A stretch of 64,000 bases of DNA from Glebionis coronaria (Eukaryota > Streptophyta > Magnoliopsida > Asterales > Asteraceae), in assembly GCA_025667525.1 (NCBI GenBank), contig CM046875.1:204286271-204350270 (forward strand), given 5' to 3'. Position 1 is the first letter of the stretch. Each line of letters starts with the position of its first letter. Of this stretch, positions 34,616 to 46,887 are shown one piece after another. Under the pieces are notes generated by a model, which saw only the letters and a list, made by a program, of their open reading frames with translations, had not been told where the DNA came from and did no database searches. Position numbers and translations under genes: made by a program.

Positions 34616-36925
34616 AAACCTTCTCATGTTTATGCAATCGCTACCATCAATCACATTGACATAGTTGATGTGGTTTGTGATGAGTTTTCACAAGAAGTGT
34701 TAGGTTTTTCCGATAGCTCGTCAAGTGGCAATCCCACTATTTTGGATCCGATTCTTGCTAATTCTACACCAAATCACACTCCATTCGAAGGAGGCGATTT
34801 CACGTCAAATGAGATCGACAATGAAGATGAGGTGTTGATTAGTGATGATACATCTATTCCACCATTTCTTTCGCCGATGGAAGTTATGAGTGTTGAACCA
34901 AAATCTTCAATCGAGGAACCACCTATCCTTGACTTGAAAGATCTTCCTTCTCACCTTGAATACGCATTCTTGGAAGGTGATGACAAGTTGCCGGTTATTA
35001 TTGCAAGAGGTCTTGCTAATGATGAAAAAACCGAGCTCTTGAAAGTTCTTAAAGCTCATAAAGGGGCAATTGCATGGAAAATTTCCGATATTAAGGGTAT
35101 TGACCCAAAATTTTGTACTCACAAGATTTTAATGGAGGAGGACTACAAGCCCGCAATTCAAAGTCAAAGAAGGGTGAATCCCAAAATTCACAATGTCATT
35201 AAAAGGGAAGTCTTAAAACTCCTTGACGCGGGAATGATTTATCCTATCTCCGATAGCCCATGGGTGAGCCCAATCCATTGTGTCCTTAAAAAGGGAGGAA
35301 TGACCGTTGTGCCTAATGAAAACAACGAGTTAATTCCCACTCGTGTTGTGACCGGTTGGAGGGTGTGTATTGACTACCAAAAGTTAAATGACGCCACTCG
35401 TAAAGACCATTTTCCTTTGCCCTTCATGGATCAAATGTTGGAGCGACTCGCGGGAAATGAATTCTATTGCTTTTTAGATGGTTTTTCCGGTTACTTTCAA
35501 ATCCCTATCGACCCTCGTGATCATGAGAAGACTACGTTTACTTGTCCTTATGGAACATTTGCTTATCTTAGGATGCCTTTCGGACTTTGTAATGCACCGG
35601 GTACGTTTCAACGGTGTATGATGGCAATTTTTCACGATATGATCGAGAAGTCGATAGAAGTGTTTATGGATGACTTTTCGGTGTTTGGCAATTCGTTCAC
35701 GTCGTGTTTATCTAATCTCGAGCAAATGTTAAAACGTTGTGAAGAAACCAATCTTGTGCTTAATTGGGAAAAATGTCATTTTATGTGTAAACAAGGAATC
35801 GTCTTAGGACATAAGGTGTCGAAAGCGGGGATTGAGGTCGATAAAACTAAGGTAGACGTCATCGCCAAGTTACCTCATCCCAAAACCGTTAAGGGAGTTA
35901 GGATTTTCCTAGGCCATGCGGGCTTTTATCGTCGCTTCATCAAGGACTTTTCGAAAATCTCTCGACCTATGACACACCTTCTCGAGAAGGATGCTCCTTT
36001 TAACTTCAATGAGGATTGTGTTAGAGCTTTCGAAACTCTTAAAAGGAAACTTACCGAAGCTCCCATTCTTGTTGCTCCTAATGGGGAATTACCCTTTGAA
36101 ATCATGTGCGATGCAAGTGATTATGCAATAGGGGCCGTCTTAGGGCAACGTTATGACAAGCATTTTCGTCCTATCCATTATGCTAGTAAGACGATGACCG
36201 AGGCTCAATTAAAGTACACCACAACGGAAAAGGAATTCCTTGCCGTGGTCTATCCTTTTGAGAAATTCCGACCTTATCTCGTCTTAACTAAAAGCATCGT
36301 GTATACCGACCATTCGGCTATCAAGTATCTCTTAGCTAAGCAAGATGCTAAGCCGAGATTGCTTCGTTGGATGCTCCTCCTCCAAGAATTTGATGTCACC
36401 GTGCTTGACAAAAAAGGAACCGAGAATCTAGCGGCCGATCATCTCTCTCGTCTAGAAGATCCTCACAAAGATGTTTTCGAGAACAAGGAAATCACCGAAA
36501 CATTTCCTCTCGAGACTCTCGGTGTAGTGAATTCTATAGACACCACCCCATGGTTTGCCGACATTGCAAATTACCATGCGGGCAATTTCATAATCAAGGG
36601 TATGACGACACAACAAAAGAGAAAATTCTTTCGTGACGTCAAGTTCTATTTTTGGGACGAACCTTATCTCTTTCGGGTTTGTGCGGATCAACTCGTTCGA
36701 CGTTGTGTTTTTGGTGCCGAAGCTTCTAATATCCTTAGATCTTGTCACGAGGGACCCACGGGTGGTCACCATGGTGCTAATCTCACGGCTAAGAAAGTGT
36801 TCGATGCCGGCTTCTTTTGGCCTTCTATCTATCGTGATGCACACGAACTTGTGAAGTCGTGTGATTCGTGCCAACGTCAAGGAAAATCGTCTCAACGTGA
36901 TGAAATACCGCAAAACATACATTAA
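34616..36925 (+). pseudogene. Reverse transcriptase, RNase H and integrase N-terminus of element A
   Basis: [52 protein letters not shown], and FMDDFSVFG with the catalytic Asp pair at 35664-35676. RNase [17 protein letters not shown] (36100-36147), [10 protein letters not shown] and [11 protein letters not shown], the usual D..E..D layout. The integrase zinc domain follows: [11 protein letters not shown] ... CDSCQRQGK (about 36750-36885, HHCC). The frame ends at a TAA (36923-36925) within a block where family members read Q-VCEIFD; the frame continues unchanged after it. Confidence 0.9.
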
Positions 36926-37851
36926 GTGTGTGAGATTTTCGACATATGGGGTATACACTTTATGGGGCCGTTCCCATCGTCTCATGGTAACAAGTATATC
37001 CTCGTCGCGGTGGACTACCTTTCTAAGTGGGTGGAAGCTAAGGCTTTACCTACTAATGATGCCCGTGTGGTAGTGAAGTTTTCGAAGCAACTATTCTCTC
37101 GGTTCGGAACCCCTCGTGCTATTATAAGCGATCGTGGAACCCATTTTTGTAATGACCAATTCGAGAAGGTCTTAAAGAAATATGGAGTTACTCATTGTCT
37201 TTCTACGACTTATCACACGTAAACGAGTGGGCAAGTTGAGGTTTCGAACCGAGCTTTGAAGAGGATTTTAGAAAGGTCGATTGGAGAAAACCGTGCTTCA
37301 TGGTCCGACAAACTCGATGACGCTTTATGGGCCTTTAGGACCGCTTATAAGACACCTAGCGGTTGCACTCCTTATAAGTTAGTCTATGGGAAGAATTGTC
37401 ATTTGCCCATTGAATTGGAGCACAAGGCATATTGGGCCCTTAAGCATGCAAACTTTGACTTGAAGACCGCGGGAGATCACCGGAAAATACAATTGAATGA
37501 ATTAGATGAATTAAGAGACAATGCTTATGAAAATTCATTGATTTTCAAAGAAAAGACTAAAAGTTTCATGATGCAAAGATTAAAAACCGGGTTTTTAACA
37601 TTGGTGATCAAGTGTTACTTTTTAACTCTCGACTTAAGATATTTTCCGGGAAATTGAAATCTCGTTGGTCGGGTCCTTTCACCGTTACACAAGTGTTTCC
37701 TTATGGGACCATCGAGCTAGCTCAAGATGATGGTCCTAACTTCAAGGTGAATGGACATAGGCTTAAGCACTACTTTGGTGAATGGTTGACCTCGACCAAG
37801 TCACCTTTCCCAATGATAATTAGCATTGAGGGGATCGAGTCGAGCTCATGA
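36926..37851 (+). pseudogene. Integrase core and C-terminus of element A
   Basis: Core: [12 protein letters not shown] (first Asp, about 37005), [14 protein letters not shown] (second Asp, about 37125) and GQVEVSNRALKRILE (Glu, about 37240). A TAA at 37220-37222 falls in a spot where the family has YHPQTSGQ. A one-base loss near 37563-37568 (aaaagtttcat) shifts the frame. The C-terminal part resumes at 37569-37851 with KIKNRVFNIGDQVLLFNSR, KLKSRWSGPFTV and the end ...EGIESSS. All catalytic residues are present, but the breaks prevent a full-length product. Confidence 0.88.
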
Positions 37852-39979
37852 ATCGGTAATAAAAAACGAGGTGCCTCGTGGGGGAGATCCCATGCTTATC
37901 CTTTTATGCTTACTAATCACTAATAAGGGGACTTGTATCCTTCCAACTCGTTGTCTCGTAGTTGTTTGTGATTGTGTTATCTAGATCATCATCATCTACG
38001 ATTGAAGACTCTCGTTTTCATTTACGTGAGCCTCTATCGTTTGCTTGAAGAAGTTTTCCACGAATCCATTGACATATCCTTTATTGTTCTAAAAATTATC
38101 TTTTAGCATAATTGATAAACGGCTTTAGATATATTGTTGATCACCTTTTCCATGCTAGATCCTAAGCATTCGATTCTTCGTCTCTAGTATGGGGGTGCTC
38201 CACCTTTAGACTCGAAACATTGAGGACAATGTTTACTTTCAGTATGGGGGGTGAACAGATACTTGCTTTGCTACGCCCTCAAGCTTTCCAACTTTCAATG
38301 TTTTGTTTTGTTGCTAATAAGGCTAAAAATGGCCAAATTTTAAATTTTTTCTTAGTTTGCATAAGTGTTTTTAAGACACGAATGTATATTTTCTGATGGG
38401 TAGAATAAGAGCTAATTTTTGACTTGATGGGCATTTGGAGCCATTTACATTCCTTAACCCGCTCATTCAAGTTTTGCTAGACTTTTATATAGGGAACTTT
38501 AAAACGCGAAAGTCTTAGCTCATTCGGGTTAAGAACAAGAACTTTTTGCAAGTTCCTATAATTGATCCTAGAAAGTCACTTATCAAGGGAGCTATAAAAT
38601 ACATTCTCTAAACTTGAAAAAGTCCAAGAAAGTGCAAGATCCTATAGGTGGCTTGAAAACCCAAAAATTTGATTTGATATAGTCTTTATGAAAGCTAATC
38701 CAAATTTGGCTTAATTTTAACTTGCATGGCTAAGTATTCACGAGTCTCTTTAATTAGAGGTCTTTATATAGTGAAGAACGAGAAGTGATAGAGTTAGACA
38801 AGTGATCATGCTAAACGTAGAACATGAAAATATTCTTTCAAAAACTCATATGTTTTTAATTGTGGCTTTTTCTCCCTATAAGTTCAATGCATTAGGAATA
38901 AAAATAATTGCAATAAGTAAGGTCGTACGATTTGAAAGGTTACTTAGCCTCTAGCGCAAGATCGTTTAAAAGTTGCTCGGGGTTGAATAGAGTTTATAGC
39001 CAAGGCATAACTTATTGAAGCGGGACGCGAAGATTGGTGATGATCGAAAAAGGCCCTAACAAGGCATGAGGAGCTATATTTTGTTGGTAAAGATCCAAGA
39101 TGATGTAAAGTATCATTATTCCTAAATCAATATGAAGGATCGAGACACACGACGAAAAGCAATTACTCCCCTAAAGATCATGGAGAAAGTCTATCCGAAA
39201 AGACCCTTACAGGTATGAGGATAAATATATCCAAGTCCGAAAAGGAGGCGGATCGTTGTATATCAAAGTCCAAAATAAAGATTGAAGAAAAATGATGAAG
39301 TCGTGGTCCAAATATGAATAATCTCTCAAAAACGTCAAGTGAAGAAATTCCAAATATATGAAGAGAAGACCATAATTTCAAGAACGTCTTCCCAAGATTT
39401 GAAGTATGAAGTATATGCCAAATATCAGTCCGATAAAGGTCTCAAATCGTGTAACGAGTTATCCCAAGATATGAACTTAAGGAGATACACGAGAAGTCGT
39501 TTTAAAAGATTTTTTCCTTCGGCTAACTATCGATTAAATCGTGCTACTTTGCTTTCAGACTAATTACTACTCAAATAAGTCAATATGAATCACTTGTTAT
39601 CCATGACAAATAGTTAAAAAAATGCTAGTAACCCATTTCCTTTTATAATAACTAGGATTACGGGGAGAAAGAGTATTACACAATTTGGACGTATGAGTAG
39701 TGTTAGCATTGTGACTTGTACCAACAATGATCTCGTTTTTGCACTTAGCATAGAATGTATGACAATCAAGGATGATGAAGTTTACTCTAAGGGACATTTA
39801 CTTGTTTCTATTCTTTGACCATAAAAGTCACATTAGTGATTAAAATCATACATTATGTCTTTACACATCTTCGTAGTATTGTTGAAAGTCTTTTACTTTT
39901 CAATAAAGGTTAATAAAATTGAACTTTGGTGATGCTTAGATACTTTATTCTAGCATTGCGTGAGGACACGGTAATGGCT
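37852..39979 (+). other. 3' untranslated region of element A
   Basis: About 2.1 kb without a credible ORF. It contains the block gagctcatgaatcggtaa...gaggtgcctcgtgggggag, repeated in D (58080-58140, minus), the G-run/hairpin/G-run block (38186-38250), and a segment aacgcgaaagtctta...ttcctataattgatcctagaaagtc that recurs in D (57395-57470, minus). Parts of 38930-39400 also recur in B (47700-48200). Confidence 0.7.
38186..38250 (+). promoter_or_regulatory. G-run / hairpin / G-run block in A 3' UTR
   Basis: AGTATGGGGG, then AAACATTG-AGGA-CAATGTTT (38215-38234, an 8-bp perfect stem with a 4-nt loop), then AGTATGGGGGG. The G-runs resemble the PPT that touches the 3' LTR. Confidence 0.7.
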
Positions 39980-39992
39980 TAGTATGGGGGAG
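39980..39992 (+). other. Polypurine tract of element A
   Basis: TAGTATGGGGGAG directly before TGATGAGATGG, the first bases of the 3' LTR. Confidence 0.88.
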
Positions 39993-42900
39993 TGATGAGA
40001 TGGCATTTATACATGATCTCATCGTTCTTTTCGGACTTTAAATGCATAAAAATGTCATAAAATACCATATGTATGCTTCTGTTTGTTTACTTGTGTATTT
40101 TAGGTATGGATATTGTGAAAAAGACAAAAGATCACAAGAAACAAGGAAAAAACAGACACGAGAAACGAAGCCGTACAAAGAACCGGGCCCTAATTCATGA
40201 TTTATCCAACATTTACCCTTGAAGACTTGAAGATATGCAAGATTGATCCTCAAAAAATAAAGAAATGACACTTAAAACCCTTGTGAATTCATAATTACAA
40301 GTTTGGTCCCTTAAGTTTGTCAAAATTACACGAATGGTCCTTCAACTTTGAAGAAATGGAGAGATTAGTCCCTCATCAAATATAATTTGTCAATTATGGT
40401 CCCTTATGGAGTTAAAGTTACATTGAAGACCTTTGATGATTAACAATGTCCAAGATCAGTCCTTGAATTATGGAAAAATGGCAAAAACAACCCTTGATAT
40501 CCTTTTACCAAAGTTTTGTGCCAAAAATGAGAAAAGGAAAACTTGTGTAACAAAGGAATACGTTTTATGGGGCTGAAATACTTTTTATACATGTTTTGCC
40601 AAAGAACAAGGACCCAAGTTGCCATTTCCAAACTTTAAACACCACAAACAGGCGCCAAACACCTTTTCTCCCCCAAAATCGGATCAAAAAGCTTACTGTT
40701 TACCATTCTTCACCCCCAGAATTTACTCACTTAAAACAAAGGGTAAAATCTAATTACCCTGGCACATGTGTGATTCACACATGCAGAAACACATCCCACA
40801 CCAAAAACCCTCACTCCCACTCACTATGGACCCCACCCCCAATTCCCTTTCAACCAATCAGAGAACAACTTCACCTCCAAGTTAAGCCACGTGTCAAGAT
40901 CAACAGCCCACACTCTTAGCTTCATCCCAAAGCTATTTTAAACGGTTTGGATCATTTTGGACAGCTCATCAACAACAAACGTCCTCAAGTACTCAAGGAC
41001 ATTTTGGGAATTTCACTTCTAGGGTTTGTGAACAGTGACTAGCTAGCATTTGCCTATAAAAAGACTCCTCAACATGTGAGAGAGCTTTTGTTCCAGTTTT
41101 AGGCTATCAATCTTTGTAATCCCTTTTTAAGTTAATAAAATTTGATTTTCAGAAATTTATGAAATCTTGTTCTTGTTTATTAAAAGTTGGTGTTAGAATA
41201 GCCTAATTCTGAGTTCCATTTTAATGTTTGAAGGTTTTTGAGGCAAGGTTTTAAGTAATAAAACTTGGGTTTCAAAAGTCAGAAAGATCTTGTTTATTGT
41301 TCATCACTTTTGTTTGTTGTTCTTAGAAGGTACTTGGAAGCTGGTACTTGTTTTGCTAGTACCTCAACTAAAACAATAAAGGGCCTGGATGCAGGTCTTG
41401 GAGGTTTGCATCTTCTCCTTTTTCAATTTTCTCCTTTATTTTCTGAATTTTGGTGATAATGCATGATTGTTCTTGAATCTGTGTTATTGTTGTTGAATCT
41501 TGTTTATCTGTGTTGGATTGATGTTTATGAGGTGTTGTTAACTTGTTTTGTGGTTTGAATCTGAAAAATCCTTTGAAAATTTGTGAGAGCAGATTATTAA
41601 GGGGTGTTTGGGTTAACTGCATAAGTAGGATTTGTGGATTGTTGAGTGGTTGTTTATTGTTGCTATCTGTTGGTACATGTTTATCTGATATTCTTGGTCA
41701 CTTATTTGCATATTTTGTGGTTTGAAACACCTAGATTCTAAATAGGGCTATAAAATCTTGTTTACTTGATAAATTTGGCTTAGGTTTAAGGGACACCTAG
41801 ATCTAATCATAGACTAGGGTTAACAAGTTATTAAACTAGGTTAATAACATCAGGGAAAGAGATTTGAAGCATTGAAATTGGATCTATGGTCAATTAGATC
41901 AGCAAAAAGTTTCTGCATATTATACTTGTTCTTATCAGTAACTGTTGGTGTTTGATTCTGCTTATTCACTTTGATTCAGTGTTTGATTTCAGTTTGTTTG
42001 TGCTTATTCATAGTTTATATAGCTTGTGTATGCATCTGGTTGAATTTGGAGTGCTTATTCATGCTATATCTGCTTATTTGTGCATAACTGCTTATTTCCC
42101 ATATCTGTGCTATATCTGGTGACTGTTTGCTTTTTCTGGGCTTATTGTGTGAACCAAATTGTGATTTTCTTGTTGATATTGACTCCTTGTGATTCACTGA
42201 TCACAAGGGTGCCCTTGTTTCCAATTGAATCCAACTAAATCTCTCTAAAAAGCTTGGTCAAATAGTCAAAGCAGTGGGAACTCCTTTCCCCTGCTGCTAG
42301 CCACTGCTAGTGTTAATTGGGTTTCAGCTTGTCAATAAGCTATAATAGCTTATTTTAACCAGCAACAACTTTTATTTTGTAATAGGTGCTCATTATTTGA
42401 CCCATTTGTTCATACTGGAGCATTTGGTGTGTTGACTTTAGCGTTTGACTAGAAAACCAACTTAATTGACTTTTTCATAAGTGCTTATTGGTTCATTCTG
42501 GCTTATTGGTTTAGCTTATTGAAATTTTGTTGATTGTTTTGGCTTATTGAGTTCATATGTGACATTTTGCAAGTTGAATCAAGTTCTGAGGTGCCCTAAA
42601 TCTCAAACCCGACTATTTTGTCTTTTAGTGAAATTGTACTTTGCTTATTTCTGGCTTATTGAGTGTGCTTTTTCAAAATTTCTTTTTACAGATCTCTTTA
42701 GTATCCCAAAAGAAGGTTGTGTGTCAAATTAGAGCTTATGGCATTAGCTTATTGCTTAATGGGCTTATTGGCCCAATAAGGATAAGCTGTTTGCTTAATA
42801 AGTTGTGATAAGCTCACTTTCAGCTTATGGGCCTTTAGAGTTTGTGTTTATAATTGAATTTTGAGTCAGATAGGCATTTTCCAAGTCAATTGGGCCAAGT

Positions 42901-43744
42901 TTGACTTTTTGGGCTAAAAAGCCCATTTGTGTTGACTGATTTTGGTTTTGGCCCATTTGAGGGCCCAATAGGGGTATTCTGGTCATTTCACTTTCATTTT
43001 TTGTTTACTTAGGTTCAAATAAACTAGTTTGCAAGTTTTTAGAATTTTTTATAATTTTTGGATTTTTAATATTATTTTATTATTATTTTTCAAATTTCAC
43101 ATTTTTGCACTTTTTACATTTTTCTTAGCTTAAATACATTAAAATAGGATTTTTGCAACTCTTAGATTAATTTTATCACTTTTAGATTAAATTTTATAAT
43201 TATTTTAAGTTTTAATAGTTTTTAAAATCATTTTAAATAGTTTTTATTAGTCTAAAAATTTCTAAAAATAGTTTTTGATCTTTTTATGTCATTTTAGAGG
43301 TTTACCAATTGAAAAATCTTTATTTGGGCTTTTTGATAATTAATTTGATTTTTAGGGCTTTAATTCGCATTTAAAAATTAAATATTTAATTAATTAAAAG
43401 GTTTGAAAAAGTTTTGATCATTGGTAAACTCTTAGTTTATTTATTTTGATTTTTGGTGAATTTTTGGTAATTTTTAGAATTTATTTTTATTTTAGATCAT
43501 TTTACGGTTTTACGTTAAGTCTTAGTAGTAATTAATTTCACGTCTTCGTCATCCTCTTTTCTCATCCCCTTCTAACCAATATTAATCTCAAACCAATTTA
43601 CATCTTAGTCACACACATATACCTCCTTGGGAAATGAACTTTCATATCATAAGGGTCATTAGTGCTTGATTTTCCTAAATCATCACTTAGTACTTTCCCT
43701 ATTTACCCTCCTTTTCCTAAAGGTGTGGTAAAACTCTACAGTCA
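39993..43744 (+). repeat. 3' LTR of element A
   Basis: 3752 bp, TGATGAGATGG to CTCTACAGTCA. The last four bases are assigned to the LTR because the TGCAT duplication then starts exactly at 43745. It has an intact TATAAAAA (41055-41062). It differs from the 5' LTR by about 70 substitutions and a few short indels, including one of 11 bp near 43080. Confidence 0.95.
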
Positions 43745-43749
43745 TGCAT
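43745..43749 (+). repeat. Target-site duplication of element A, right copy
   Basis: TGCAT, identical to 27666-27670. Its last two bases are the start of B's gag ATG (43748-43750). Confidence 0.9.
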
Positions 43750-45386
43750 GCGTACTAGATCTTCATCTTATTCAGAGCCCGAGACTCGTGAAGATTTAGA
43801 TATGGTTGGTGTACCCCCCAACATCAATAACAACAATGTTCCTTAACCCGACCTTCACACAATGGAGGAGCTTTGTCAACCCACAATGTATGGACGAGGA
43901 GGACCGATTGCGCCGATGCAAATCACGGCTCCGGAGTTTTCGTTGAAGCATCATATGATCCAACAAGTTCAAACTAATCCATTTCGCGGATTTCCGGATG
44001 ATGATGCCAACAAGCACCTCGACAAATTCATTACTATTACTCAAAGCATAAAGTTGCCCGGTGTTACTATGGATGTCCTTCGCCTACAGCTCTCCCACAT
44101 ACTTTATCCCACCATGCCGAAAAATGGTTTGATCGTCTCCCGAAGAATTCCATTCATACTTGGGACGACATGACTCAACGATTTTTGTCGCGCTACTTTC
44201 CACCATCCATGGTCACGAGCCTTCGAAATCAAATCAGCGGCTTCATGCAAGAACCCTATGAATCTCTCTTTGATGCTTGGGAAAGATATAATGTTTTGGT
44301 CGATCGATGTCCAAACCACAACATGCTCCCCGTTACCTTAATTGACACTTTCTACAATGGTTTAACTTTTTGTGATCGTGATACTATTAATGTAGCCGCC
44401 GGTGGCACATTTATGAAAAGAAGACCCGAGGAGTGTAGAGAGCTTATTGAGAACATGACTACTCATCACAAAAATTGGGATTCCTCCGCATCTTCAAGGA
44501 ATAACCCGAGATTCAATGTTTCTTCTACTTCAGCAAACCCCGATATGACCGAATTCACCCGCATGATGGCCGAAATGAACAAAAATATCTTGCTCATCGC
44601 TACAAACCAACAACAACAAGTTAAAGTTGTAGCAATTTCTTGTGAGACCTGCGGCGGTCCTCATTCATACACCGATTTTCCTTCTACTCAAGGCAATCCG
44701 GAAAATGTGTATGCGGCTTATGGTAACTATTCACCAGAAAATTACCAAGCCCGACCTCAAGGTGATCGAAATTTGCTAAGTTACCAGTCGAACAACTATC
44801 GTTCACCCGGTTTTTCTCCTTAAAACCCCAACCCCAACAATTACAATAGAAGCACTCAAAACCCACCTCGAGCTTCTACTCCATATCACCCACCCGCCCC
44901 CAACCTCCACCCATCGATCATGATGTTGAAACTTTCATGAAAACCCAACGAGAGCTAGTTAACAATCTTCAAAGCCAAATCATCACCTTGAAAAGTGACA
45001 TCACTAAACAAGGAAATGATATTAGGACCGAGCTTCGTCAAGATATGCAAACTTCTATCAGCACTCAGACGAATGATTTGAAGAACATGATGGCTAGTTT
45101 CTTTCAAGGTAATCAACCATCTACTTCAGGCTCACTTCCTTCAAATACTGTTACCAACCCGAGAGCGAATGTAAGTGCTATTACTACCCGTAGTGGAGCA
45201 ACTTTAGTAGGACCATCTATCCCTTCCCCATTTACTCCATCTACACCTCCTCCACCACCATCTATCGCTCCTACTCCCACGCCTAGTATTAGTTCACCAT
45301 TTCCGTCTCCGCCTCGTCATGAAGAAGTACCCAAGAAGAACCCTTCACCAACCCCACCTTCCACCTTTAAACCTTCAACGTCTTAA
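43748..45386 (+). pseudogene. Gag of element B
   Basis: The ATG at 43748 gives MRTRSSSYSEPETRE. A TAA at 43844-43846 is followed in phase by the capsid region: GGPIAPMQITAPEF, NPFRGFPDDDANKHLDKF, then after a one-base loss near 44091-44094 RFLSRYFPPSM, SLFDAWERYNVLVDRCP, IDTFYNGL and NVAAGGTFM. The knuckle CETCGGPHSYTDF has Phe for the last Cys. Another stop at 44821-44823 and a frameshift near 44895-44905 precede a coiled coil (KTQRELVNNLQSQIITLKSD) and a Pro-rich linker ending at a TAA (45384-45386). Homologous to A's gag but clearly diverged. Confidence 0.8.
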
Positions 45387-46412
45387 CCTTTACCTGCTAC
45401 ACCTACACCTTCCACCTATAAACCCAATATTCCTTATCCATCTCGCTTAGACAAGGCCAAACTACAAACCAAGGATGACATTCAAGTGTCAAACTATTTG
45501 AAGAAAGTTTCAGAAATGACCATGACTTTTAGCCTTGTTGAAGCTCTAGCACAAATGCCTAAATTTGTTAAGATGTTTAAGGAATTGCTTAGCAAGAAAG
45601 AGAAGATGGCCGAGTTTGTTAATACTCGATTGAATGAAAATTGTTCTGCCGTCCTTCTTAAAGAACTTCCAGAGAAACTTGGAGATCCCGGTCGTTTTGT
45701 GCTACCATGTACTTTTCACCAAACCAAAGAATTTACTGCCTTAGCCGATCTCGGGGCAAGTATAAATCTGATACCTTTAAGTGTTTGGAAAAAGTTATCA
45801 TTACCCAACCTTACACCAACGAAGATGACTCTTGAGCTTGCAAATCGCACTCTCGCTTACCCTCTTGGTATTACCGAAGATGTGTTTATTAAAGTGGGCA
45901 CCTTCACTTTTCCGGTCGACTTTGTTGTTGTTGATTATGAAATGGACCCTCGTATTCCTTTAATACTTGGTCGGCCATTCTTGAGAACCGGAAAAGCTCT
46001 AGTCGATGTTGCCAAAGGTGAGTTAATCTTAAGGGTCGAGAATGATGCACAAGTGTTCAAAATGGGGAAGATCACAACCAAATCAAATGGAAGAGAATCG
46101 GCGAATATGATTAATGTGCTTGATGATTTTGTCGTCTACAACAATCCTCTGTTTGATTCTTGCTATGATAATCCACTGTTCCAAGATGATGTGGATGATT
46201 CTCTATCCAATTCTGATCCTCCACCAATTTATGATTCTCCATCGATCTTTGATGCTTATGATGACAATTCTAGTTCCAATGGAGATGATTATGATGATTT
46301 TACATCTGAGTATCCTGGCATGCCCACTTATGATGATTTTGATGAGGCTGATACTCTCTCGAGTGATTCTTCACATGATGAAGATCCTCCGCCATCCATA
46401 CTTCCCTCATGA
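45387..46412 (+). pseudogene. Aspartic protease and acidic linker of element B
   Basis: In phase with the preceding gag. KEFTALADLGASINLIPLSVW carries the DLGAS active site (about 45741-45755). PRIPLILGRPFLRTG is the second protease block. After it comes not RT but an acidic Asp/Ser-rich stretch (DDVDDSLSNSDPPP and similar) that runs to a stop at 46412. A frame change near 46400 connects it to the next ORF. The direct passage from protease to 3'-terminal ORF shows that RT, RNase H and integrase are absent here. Confidence 0.8.
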
Positions 46413-46887
46413 GAGTGGTGCCCCTCCTTTGGACTTTGATGATTATGGTCTTTATCCTTCTACGGATTTGAATAAAATTTTTTCAAAGGAGAAGACGCTG
46501 GAAGACACCAACATCTGCAACACGTATGTTTTAACACCTCTCTACCCACCTTCTGAGAACGAGGTTGTGCATTTTCTTAGCGGATGTTCTTCAAATTCTG
46601 CTGAGCCTGAGTGTTATTTTCCCCTAAAGGAAAAGGTGTTAGACCCCGGAATCGAAAATTTTCAGCCATCTCAGTATCCATCTAATGCAATAAAAGGAAA
46701 GACTTTTGGAACTGCTGGAGCCATGCTATCACTTCACCCTTGCTACCACCGTGCTCAATCGCTGCTTAAGGGAACCTTGCCTACTCTTCTTTGGCTTGCC
46801 TTGTTCGCCTTAAGCTTGTGTTATTTGATGGATGAAAACCATGTATTTGATCCCGGTCGATGTTCTTCAAGCTTCTTCCTATGCTAA
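46400..46887 (+). pseudogene. C-terminal module of element B with hydrophobic segment
   Basis: The open frame after the shift reads HESGAPPLDFDDYG, then CYFPLKEKVLDPGIENF (46633-46650 for KVLDPG), a hydrophobic segment TLLWLALFALSLCYLM (about 46774-46829) and DENHVFDPGRC (about 46828-46862) before the stop. The hydrophobic stretch is just long enough to span a membrane but may equally be a buried helix. The same pattern of V(F/L)DP, hydrophobic, VFDPG occurs at the C-terminus of D's ORF2. No named family was recognised. Confidence 0.6.

Larger units (their letters stand above)
27671..43744 (+). mobile_element. Athila-like Ty3/gypsy retrotransposon A, structurally complete
   Basis: Two LTRs (27671-31425 and 39993-43744), a PBS 3 nt inside the 5' LTR, a PPT touching the 3' LTR, a 5-bp TGCAT target duplication, and gag, PR, RT, RH and IN in one reading frame broken by four stops and one frameshift. 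The 16-kb length, Asp-type PBS, DLGASINLMP protease and long 3' UTR fit the Athila lineage. No env-like ORF was seen after integrase. The LTRs differ at about 70 positions by hand (about 98% identical). Confidence 0.95.

Noticed and set aside
36452..36985. 177-codon minus-strand ORF
   Set aside because: It is the reverse complement of the RT/RNase H/integrase coding region of A, with no domain of its own.
37852..39979. Env-like ORF in A's 3' region
   Set aside because: Only short frames without signal peptide, membrane segment or conservation; treated as 3' UTR.
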